Source: Acidobacteriota bacterium
GTDB taxonomy: Bacteria > Acidobacteriota > Terriglobia > Terriglobales > Acidobacteriaceae
DNA: 11,985 bases
NCBI GenBank assembly: GCA_021780095.1
Contig: JAJXZK010000122.1
Coordinates: forward strand, 1 to 11,985
Reading direction: 5' to 3'
Numbering within the stretch: position 1 is the stretch's first letter; every line of letters starts with the position of its first letter. The notes beneath the pieces were generated by a model that searched no databases, had not been told where the DNA came from, and saw nothing but the letters and a program-made list of their open reading frames with translations. Position numbers and translations under genes: made by a program. Below, piece after piece: positions 7,027-11,985 of the stretch.

Positions 7027-8288
7027 ATACATCGATGATCGATTCGGTAAAACTTTCGCGCCCGCAGCCCGTAGGCATCCTTCCCATTCCGGCCGGCCTT
7101 TTAGTGCTTCCCGGCCCACTAGACTCTCAACGCCTTGCGCAGTGCATGGACGAAGAATCTCCTTCTGAGCTGCTGCCGACTTCATGGTCCTTCTACCACC
7201 ATGCACGACGGGAAGAGTGGTCATCCGCACTTGAGCAGCTCAACAGCCTGGACGACCCAATTGCCAGTTACAACCGCTTTGTTCTGAGTCCGACCGTCGA
7301 TGACCTGCATGTGCTCCGCGCCTCGCTCGACGGAGACCTTCGCAAACTCACGGACATTGCCGCCTATGCCTTTGGCCTTGCTGACGAGGCGCCCTGCGCA
7401 GAAGATCTCGACGGTGAATTATTGGCCCTGGCGCTCATGACCCAGGCAGCGGCCGAGATCGAACGCGGGTCGTCCTCGTCCGCAATCGCGCTGCTGGAAC
7501 AGGCAGTCTCAGCGGGGCGGACGGTCTCGCCGCTGTTTGCCGTGCAGCTTCTTGCGCAACTGGCCAGTCTTTACCGTGCTCAACCGGAGCCGGGACCTTC
7601 ACGGGCGCTCGCCTGTTACAAGGGAGCGATCGCTCTTCTGGGGGAAACGCACATGCCGGAGCTGCGCTGCGACCTCTGGATGCAGCTCGGAGTGATGTGC
7701 CAGGAGAGCGCAGAAGGCCGTCCTGACCGGATGACGGAGGCCATAGGCGCCTATCGGGAAGTCTTGCGCAGTGGTCTTATACCGGAGCAGCATCGGGAGC
7801 TCTTCGCATTGGCCCATAACAACCTCGGACTGCTCTATGTCTCCATGCCGATGAGCGAAAGTGGAAACCAGCTGCGCCTTGCGATCGCCGTCCAGTCATT
7901 CCGCGAAGGGCTGCGCATATGCGATCGTGAAGCGCATCCGGATCTTTGGGCCAGCATTCAGCTCAATCTAGCCAATGCACTGCAATATATGCCCTCCTCC
8001 CATCCTGAAGAAAATCTCGTACAAGCCGTAGATCTCTATGAGGAGCTGATTACGGATCATAAAAAAGCCTTCGATCCCATAGGCTATGGACGGCTTCTAT
8101 CTAACCAGGCAAACGCTCTGGCCCACCTCGGTATCTTTTCGCCGGCGCTTGAGAAGCTGCAGGAGGCACGCAAGCTTTTCGAGTGGCATAACGAGCCGGA
8201 GCTTGCCGCGGGCACACTTGAGCTTGTCGGCCAGATCCATGAGCAGTTCGGAACATCCAGAGGGAGGGTTGAGCATGGATCTGCATGA
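7023..8288 (+). CDS. TPR-repeat protein of the hydrogenase operon
   Basis: This is a soluble, mostly helical protein of 421 aa. After an N-terminal region of about 130 residues without recognisable motif (it includes ILPIPAGLLVLPGP near residues 19-32), paired helices of TPR type run from about 134 to 410. Clear units include ALALMTQAAAEIERG with AIALLEQAV, VQLLAQLASLYRAQ with ALACYKGAIALLG, AHNNLGLLYVSMP with AVQSFREGL, QLNLANALQYMPS with AVDLYEELI, and SNQANALAHLGIF with ALEKLQEARKLFE. No enzyme motif or cofactor-binding cysteine pair is seen. TPR proteins usually act as docking scaffolds, so a role in assembly or in holding the hydrogenase to its electron acceptor is plausible but inferred. 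It starts in an ATGA overlap with the gene before it and overlaps the next by 14 nt, so expression is coupled. Confidence 0.88.
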   Translation: MNTSMIDSVKLSRPQPVGILPIPAGLLVLPGPLDSQRLAQCMDEESPSELLPTSWSFYHHARREEWSSALEQLNSLDDPIASYNRFVLSPTVDDLHVLRASLDGDLRKLTDIAAYAFGLADEAPCAEDLDGELLALALMTQAAAEIERGSSSSAIALLEQAVSAGRTVSPLFAVQLLAQLASLYRAQPEPGPSRALACYKGAIALLGETHMPELRCDLWMQLGVMCQESAEGRPDRMTEAIGAYREVLRSGLIPEQHRELFALAHNNLGLLYVSMPMSESGNQLRLAIAVQSFREGLRICDREAHPDLWASIQLNLANALQYMPSSHPEENLVQAVDLYEELITDHKKAFDPIGYGRLLSNQANALAHLGIFSPALEKLQEARKLFEWHNEPELAAGTLELVGQIHEQFGTSRGRVEHGSA

Positions 8289-8658
8289 GCGCCAGCAATT
8301 CGACCTGCTGCTCCAGCTTGCGGTCCAGCGCTATGTCGAACGCCTGGAGCAGCGCAACGAAGGAGCTGTAAACGCTCTCCTACGTATTCGCACCGACCCC
8401 CAGGGAGAAGGAATCTGGCTTGGCCAGTTTGTCGACGCAGTCTTTGAGGACTTCATCCTGAACACGCCGGATGGCGCAGCGTTTGTGCTGCGCGCCCTGC
8501 CGCAGCGCAAGATTGCTGCGCCTGCTGCCGGGACGATCGAAGCGATGCTCCGCGCGATGTCGGTAAGCGCCTTCGGCGAGTTGCTGCGGCAGAAGACCGA
8601 AGAAGAATTGGAGCGCAGGACGGGCTATCAAGCCGTAGCTCCTGCGTCTGCCAGATAG
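8275..8658 (+). CDS. Small helical protein of unknown function (127 aa)
   Basis: I do not recognise the family. The sequence is strongly helical and charged (ERQQFDLLLQLAVQRYVERL near the start, then FGELLRQKTEEELERR near the end), with one GEGIWLGQFVDAVFEDFIL segment in the middle and a short disordered tail VAPASAR. There is no cysteine, membrane span or signal peptide. The frame is open upstream to 8086, but that part lies within the TPR gene; GGAGG at 8263-8267, 7 nt before the ATG at 8275, gives a clean start and a 14-nt overlap. The stop at 8658 is 10 nt before the start of the NifU-Rieske gene. It may be a partner or adaptor of the TPR protein or of the iron-sulfur protein that follows; nothing in the sequence decides this. 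Confidence 0.78.
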   Translation: MDLHERQQFDLLLQLAVQRYVERLEQRNEGAVNALLRIRTDPQGEGIWLGQFVDAVFEDFILNTPDGAAFVLRALPQRKIAAPAAGTIEAMLRAMSVSAFGELLRQKTEEELERRTGYQAVAPASAR

Positions 8659-8661
8659 GAG
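8657..8661 (+). promoter_or_regulatory. Ribosome-binding site deciding the NifU-Rieske start
   Basis: AGGAG overlaps the stop codon of the preceding gene. Two in-frame ATG codons follow, at 8663 and 8669. The first is only 1 nt away, too close for efficient initiation, while the second is 7 nt away. The start at 8669 is therefore chosen, shortening the protein by two residues. Confidence 0.7.
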
Positions 8662-8668
8662 CATGGGA

Positions 8669-9526
8669 ATGGCTGCAAGCATACAGACGATCGCTGTTGA
8701 TGACTTTGAGCTTCTCGCGGGCCGCGTGGACGAAGCCATTGCTGCCCTGCAAACACTCGATGCCGGCGCACAGGCCAAAGCCAACGCCCTCAAGAGCGCG
8801 ATCGAGGCCTTCCATAAAATTGGGCTTACCAAGATCGTGCAAGGTTTGAAGTCCGATGCCCGGGGCCGCGAGCTTTTGCTGGAGTTGGCTGCCGAGCCTG
8901 CGGTGTACGCTCTCTTCTCGATGCACGGTCTTATCCGGGCTGATCTCTCGACCCGCGTCAGCCGGGTGATTGAAATGGTTCGCCCGCACATCCAGTCACA
9001 GGGCGGCGAAGTTGAGCTCGATTCCGTTGAGGCCAAGGTAGCTTTTGTGCGGATTCACGGCACCGGGCATGGCTGTAATTCGACGATGCACAGATTGAAG
9101 AGCGAGGTTGAGGAAGCCATCCATCAGCACGTTCCCGAGATCGAAAAGATCGAGGTGATCGCAGATGAGCCGGAGCCGGTTCTTGTGCAGATCGCCAGCC
9201 TTGCGAGCAGCGAAGATCAGGGATGGATGAGAGGGCCGGAAACGGGAGAGTTGCACAATGCGAGGCCGTTCCGTTGGGACATGGGCGACTCCAGCGTGCT
9301 CCTGCTCAGGTTTGACGGCAGGTTGCAGGCATTTCGGAACGCCTGCGCACATCAGGGGTTGCCGCTCGACGGAGGCATCGTCGATATTGAAGCGCGCACC
9401 ATTACATGTCCGTGGCATGGATTTCGCTTCGATTGCCAGACCGGGGAATGCCTGACCGCACCGCAGGCGCAATTGGAAACCTTACCGGTACGCATTAAGG
9501 ACGGCCATGCATGGGTAAAGGCTTGA
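8669..9526 (+). CDS. NifU-like / Rieske [2Fe-2S] fusion protein, probable hydrogenase electron carrier
   Basis: This soluble 285-aa protein has three parts. The N-terminal 95 residues are helical. Residues about 97-165 resemble the C-terminal domain of NifU/Nfu (SRVIEMVRPHIQSQGGEVEL, then VRIHGTGHGCNSTM). Residues about 195-285 form a Rieske-type domain. The Rieske ligands are intact: Cys226-x-His228 (CAHQGLPLDGG) and Cys247-x-x-His250 (CPWHGFRFD). The Nfu part keeps only one of the two cysteines of the usual CxxC: Gly stands where the first should be, leaving Cys136. Thus the Rieske cluster is probably functional, while the Nfu domain may have lost cluster transfer. Genes of this kind neighbour high-affinity hydrogenases elsewhere, and iron-sulfur proteins beside the mycobacterial enzymes (HhyE, HucE) are implicated in passing electrons to the respiratory chain. 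That role is inferred here. Confidence 0.9.
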   Translation: MAASIQTIAVDDFELLAGRVDEAIAALQTLDAGAQAKANALKSAIEAFHKIGLTKIVQGLKSDARGRELLLELAAEPAVYALFSMHGLIRADLSTRVSRVIEMVRPHIQSQGGEVELDSVEAKVAFVRIHGTGHGCNSTMHRLKSEVEEAIHQHVPEIEKIEVIADEPEPVLVQIASLASSEDQGWMRGPETGELHNARPFRWDMGDSSVLLLRFDGRLQAFRNACAHQGLPLDGGIVDIEARTITCPWHGFRFDCQTGECLTAPQAQLETLPVRIKDGHAWVKA

Positions 9527-10689
9527 TGAAGGCGACCGCAAGATGCAGACTCGGCGCAGCTTCGCCGGGAGGGCTCGCGCTTCCCGACGCCGCGCCGACG
9601 CCGAGTCAGCTCTATGCTCCACGCGGAGTGTTCCTCAACGAAGAATGGTTGGTGGTCGCCGACTCTGGGAATCATCGCATCCTGCTATGGCGCGGACTGC
9701 CGGCGCAAGATGGTCAACCCGCGGACGTCGTGCTGTGCCAGCGAGATTTCTTTGCTGAGGGTCCCAGTGCAAATGGACGAGGCCCGGCAAACGGGCTGCA
9801 TCTGCCTACAGGAGTGGCAATCCATCACGGGCGTCTGCTGGTCGCCGATCCATGGCACCATCGCATTCTGGTCTGGGAGAACGTGCCCACGGCAAGCGAT
9901 ACTCCCCCCGACTATGCGCTTGGCCAGCCGGACCTGGAATCGACCGCGCCGAATCAGGGCGGCGATACAAGGAGCGATACTCTCTATTGGCCCTATGCCT
10001 TCGGCTTCGCCGGCAAATGGTTCTATATAGCGGACACAGGTAACCGCCGTGTCCTCGGCTGGCAGGGTTTCCCGCTTCCGGGGCAACCGCCGCATGTCAT
10101 TCTCGGCCAGCCAGATGGTCGCAGTAAAGACGAGAACCGCGGCGGTCCCGTTTCGCCAAAGTCCTTCCGCTGGCCTCACGCCATTGCCGGCAATGACGAC
10201 GTTCTCTACGTTGCCGATGCAGGCAACCATCGCGTGCTCGGTTGGGATGGGCTGCCCGAGTCCGATCGTGATGCCGATCTGGTGCTCGGGCAGAAAGACT
10301 TTACTTCTGCAGTGGAGTGGCCTTACGCCGCTCAGGGGCCCGCGGCCATGCGCTTCCCGTATAGCATTGCGCTCCAGTATGGAACGCTTGCCGTGGCCGA
10401 TACGGCAAACAACCGCGTTCTGTTCTGGCACAATTTACCCCGCCGGGGAGCGGGAGTGCCAGCCAACGAGGTAATCGGGCAGGTGGACTTTCAAGGAAAC
10501 GGCGAGAACCGCTGGAAGGCCGTTTTACCCGACACCCTTTGCTGGCCCTATGGACTGGCTTTATTTCAACGGACGCTCGTCGTGGCGGATTCAGGCAACA
10601 ATCGCGTTACGCTATGGGAGATCGAAGACACCCGCAGTTCTACGGAAAAAGAGGAAATGCTGGTCTCTTACGGAGCAGGAGAAATCTAA
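9526..10689 (+). CDS. NHL-repeat six-bladed beta-propeller protein
   Basis: This 387-aa protein has six evenly spaced repeats of the NHL type (pattern VADxGNHRVLxW) at roughly residues 45, 107, 169, 230, 291 and 354, a period of 61-63 residues, which closes a six-bladed propeller. A second motif, (L/I)GQxDF, occurs between blades five times (first copy LCQRDF, then LGQPD twice, LGQKDF, IGQVDF). No signal peptide or membrane span is seen, so it should be cytoplasmic like the hydrogenase. NHL propellers mostly bind proteins, RNA or small ligands, so a scaffold or docking role near the hydrogenase is likely but unproven. The start is ambiguous. ATG 9526 forms a TGATG coupling with the previous stop and has AAAGG close upstream. 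ATG 9511, with TAAGGA 9 nt before it, would add five residues. The end overlaps hypC by 1 nt (TAATG). Confidence 0.92.
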   Translation: MKATARCRLGAASPGGLALPDAAPTPSQLYAPRGVFLNEEWLVVADSGNHRILLWRGLPAQDGQPADVVLCQRDFFAEGPSANGRGPANGLHLPTGVAIHHGRLLVADPWHHRILVWENVPTASDTPPDYALGQPDLESTAPNQGGDTRSDTLYWPYAFGFAGKWFYIADTGNRRVLGWQGFPLPGQPPHVILGQPDGRSKDENRGGPVSPKSFRWPHAIAGNDDVLYVADAGNHRVLGWDGLPESDRDADLVLGQKDFTSAVEWPYAAQGPAAMRFPYSIALQYGTLAVADTANNRVLFWHNLPRRGAGVPANEVIGQVDFQGNGENRWKAVLPDTLCWPYGLALFQRTLVVADSGNNRVTLWEIEDTRSSTEKEEMLVSYGAGEI

Positions 10690-10940
10690 TGTGTCTTGCG
10701 GTTCCAGGACAAGTGAAAGAAATTTATGAAGCGATGGGGACGCGCATGGGCCGGGTCAACTTCGGCGGCGTTGTCAAGGAAGTTTGCCTCGCGTATCTGC
10801 CCGACCTCGCGGTAGGCGATTACACCATCGTTCATGTCGGCTTCGCAATCTCAAAGGTGGACGAGGAATCGGCCCATCGGACGCTCGAAACCTTTCGTGA
10901 GATGGGACTGCTGGACGAAGAGTTCGGGGGAACTGCATGA
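10689..10940 (+). CDS. hypC: HypC, hydrogenase maturation chaperone
   Basis: This 83-aa protein is the HypC/HybG chaperone that, with HypD, assembles the Fe(CN)2CO unit and hands it to the large-subunit precursor. The family signature MCLAVPG is at the extreme N-terminus, with the essential Cys2, followed by GRVNFGGVVKEVCL and the C-terminal motif VHVGFAISKVDEESA. The start is fixed by MCLAVPG and by AGGAG at 10677-10681, 7 nt upstream. The ATG overlaps the NHL stop (TAATG). The frame is open upstream to 10539, but that part belongs to the NHL gene in another frame. Nothing in it looks damaged. It is the last intact operon gene in the window, and hypD would normally come next. Confidence 0.97.
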   Translation: MCLAVPGQVKEIYEAMGTRMGRVNFGGVVKEVCLAYLPDLAVGDYTIVHVGFAISKVDEESAHRTLETFREMGLLDEEFGGTA

Positions 10941-10974
10941 GTTCGATGCTGAGCAACACTCAGAAGGAGATGGC

Positions 10975-10995
10975 ATGAATAGTACGAGCAGATTC
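10975..10995 (+). pseudogene. Possible first codons of an interrupted gene (hypD candidate)
   Basis: After hypC there is a good ribosome-binding site, AAGGAG at 10964-10969, 5 nt before an ATG at 10975. This frame reads only MNSTSRF before a TGA at 10996-10998, which falls where the IS110-like left end appears to begin. hypD is the usual neighbour of hypC, so this may be the start of hypD cut off by the insertion. Seven codons are too few to prove the identity. The rest of the gene, if present, would lie beyond the far end of the element, outside the window. Confidence 0.25.
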
Positions 10996-11004
10996 TGAGG
11001 CGGT

Positions 11005-11165
11005 AAGCTCCTTGGCAGAGCTGAGGAGCAGGCAGGTTGCGGGCTGGATATGCTTTCTGAGGCCATCGGACCTCGTAAAGGAGATTAGTCAGACCTGCAA
11101 CCGAAGCGTCACCGTAAGGCCGCGAGGACCTTGGATGGGAGAGTGGTGATCGCCGCAGAGCGCGT
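11005..11165 (+). ncRNA. Candidate IS110 bridge RNA in the element's left end
   Basis: Base pairing found by eye gives three modules in order. (1) A 5' stem-loop: 11007-11015 pairs with 11021-11029, nine pairs including two G-U, with loop CAGAG. (2) A first large loop closed by GCAGGT (11032-11037) and ACCTGC (11093-11098), with GGTTGC/GCAACC (11035-11040/11097-11102) as an alternative closing stem; inside it is a hairpin at 11059-11074. (3) A second loop closed by 11106-11113 with 11145-11153 (GCGTCACC with GGTGA-T-CGC, one bulge); inside it is a hairpin at 11116-11132 with a GCGA tetraloop. This order matches the bridge RNAs described for IS110-group elements such as IS621, where one loop pairs with target DNA and the other with donor DNA. 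The transcript ends are guesses. Folding was not computed. Confidence 0.55.
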
Positions 11166-11192
11166 CTACTCCACAGCGCGAGGAGAGAAGCG

Positions 11193-11985
11193 ATGAAACG
11201 ATACCTGGGAGTGGACCTGCACCGGACGCAGTTTACCGTGTGCACGCGACTGGAGAACGGACGGACGTATCTGCGGCAGTGGCCGATGCGGGAGTTGAAG
11301 CTGTTCGCCGCACAGTTGAAGAAGGAAGACGAGGTGGCCGTGGAGGCGACGGGAAACACGCGGCTGTTCCACGATGCCGTGGTCCAGCATGTGGCCCGCG
11401 TTGCCGTGGTCAACCCGGGCCAGTTCAAGGTGATCAGCCAGTCGGTGAAGAAGACCGACAAGAACGATGCCGAACTGCTGGCGCTTTATCTGTCAAAAGA
11501 CCTGTTGCCGGAGGTGCGGATGAAGGAACGCGACCAACGAGAAATCAGCCATCTCGCGCAGACGCGCGACCTGCTGGTCAAACAGCGCTCGGCGCTGAAG
11601 ACCAAGATTAACAACCTGCTCTCGGCCGAGGGGATCAACCTGAAGCGCGAGTCGTTGTCCAGCAACAAGGCGCTGGAGCGGGTGCTGGCTTTACCGCTGA
11701 CACCGCTGATGCTGGCCGAAGCCCGCGTGCTGGTCGGCCAGATCCGCAGCCTCAACCAGAGCATCGCCGAACTGGAGGAGTTGATCGAAGAGGAAGGGCC
11801 TAAGCTCGCCGGCCACCGCAACCTGATGAGCATCAAGGGCATCGGCCCGGTCAGCGCCGCCGTGCTGCTGAGCGTAATCGGCGACATCCGCGACTTCGCC
11901 GATCCGGGCAAACTGGCCGCCTACCTCGGCCTGGTGCCCCGAGTGCAGAACTCCAATGAAACCGAGCGCTCCGGACGCATCACCA
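11193..11985 (+). CDS. IS110-family DEDD transposase/recombinase, 5' part (cut by window end)
   Basis: The frame stays open from the ATG at 11193 to the window end, giving 264 residues of a family usually about 320-400 aa long. The N-terminal RuvC-like DEDD domain shows Asp8 (YLGVDLHRTQF), Glu51 (AVEATGNTRLF), Asp89 and Asp92 (KKTDKNDAELLALYL). A coiled helical region follows (about 110-205). The C-terminal Transposase_20 domain begins at about 208 (HRNLMSIKGIGPVSAAVLLS, YLGLVPRVQNSNETERSGRI). Ser254 or Ser260 lies where IS110 enzymes carry the catalytic serine. AGGAG at 11181-11185, 7 nt before the ATG, supports the start. No frameshift is seen, so the enzyme may be active if its end is intact. 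In this family the protein works with a bridge RNA, and a candidate lies just upstream. Confidence 0.95.
   Translation, partial: MKRYLGVDLHRTQFTVCTRLENGRTYLRQWPMRELKLFAAQLKKEDEVAVEATGNTRLFHDAVVQHVARVAVVNPGQFKVISQSVKKTDKNDAELLALYLSKDLLPEVRMKERDQREISHLAQTRDLLVKQRSALKTKINNLLSAEGINLKRESLSSNKALERVLALPLTPLMLAEARVLVGQIRSLNQSIAELEELIEEEGPKLAGHRNLMSIKGIGPVSAAVLLSVIGDIRDFADPGKLAAYLGLVPRVQNSNETERSGRIT

Larger units (their letters stand above)
10995..11985 (+). mobile_element. IS110-family insertion sequence (left part; right end outside window)
   Basis: The element is recognised by its DEDD transposase gene (from 11193) and by a roughly 195-nt structured non-coding stretch before it, typical of the left end of the IS110 group. 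The left boundary is set by eye at the CT at 10995-10996, because the hypC-proximal reading frame breaks there and the first stem-loop begins shortly after. IS110 elements lack clear terminal inverted repeats and need not duplicate the target, so the edge cannot be fixed from one copy. It could be off by 10-20 nt. The element points in the same direction as the hydrogenase genes. Confidence 0.75.

Noticed and set aside
9685..10431. Open frame of 248 codons on the - strand opposite the NHL gene
   Set aside because: It mirrors the repeats of the propeller gene, which explains the long open frame.
10937..10978. Thirteen-codon open frame starting in the hypC stop (ATGA)
   Set aside because: It is too short to call a gene. 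It may only couple translation of hypC to the next start at 10975.
11240..11611. Alternative + frame of 123 codons inside the transposase gene
   Set aside because: It is another frame of the DEDD transposase. Its product is Arg/Gly/Ala-rich and carries none of the transposase motifs.
1..11985. tRNA, rRNA or CRISPR array
   Set aside because: I saw no tandem repeat-spacer pattern and no cloverleaf or rRNA-like sequence. Coding genes fill almost all of the window.

Overview
The window carries most of a [NiFe]-hydrogenase locus of the high-affinity, actinobacterial-type class (group 1h, formerly group 5), the class linked to oxidation of trace or atmospheric H2 in soil bacteria. All genes lie on the + strand and are tightly packed. 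The GC-rich sequence, the gene set (hhyS, hhyL, HupD-type protease, TPR, NifU-Rieske, NHL propeller, hyp genes) and the IS110-family element suggest a soil bacterium, most likely an acidobacterium. That placement is inferred from remembered gene order, not from a search.

Layout. Positions 1-686 hold hypB (Ni-inserting GTPase). Positions 671-3180 hold a cytoplasmic GAF-GAF histidine kinase and a LuxR-type response regulator, translationally coupled to hypB and to each other. An 84-nt gap with a 12-bp perfect palindrome precedes hhyS (3265-4236) and hhyL (4313-5935), the small and large hydrogenase subunits. From 5957 to 10940 eight genes are nearly all overlapping: the endopeptidase that matures HhyL, two small proteins of unknown function, a TPR protein, a small helical unknown, a NifU-like/Rieske fusion (probable electron carrier), a six-bladed NHL propeller, and hypC.

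Working together: HypB and HypC build the NiFe(CN)2CO centre, the protease removes a 19-residue tail from HhyL, and HhyS relays electrons, plausibly to the Rieske protein. TPR and NHL proteins look like scaffolds. The kinase/regulator pair resembles DosS/DosR in domain order and may tune the locus to redox state, O2 or H2.

Right edge. After hypC, where hypD would be expected, there is a ribosome-binding site and seven codons, then an IS110-family transposase gene (11193 onward, cut by the window end) with a roughly 195-nt non-coding left end. That left end folds by eye into a 5' stem-loop and two closed loops, each tipped by a hairpin of nearly the same sequence. This is the layout expected of an IS110 bridge RNA, and is the most striking non-protein signal here. 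The insertion may have disconnected or broken hypD.
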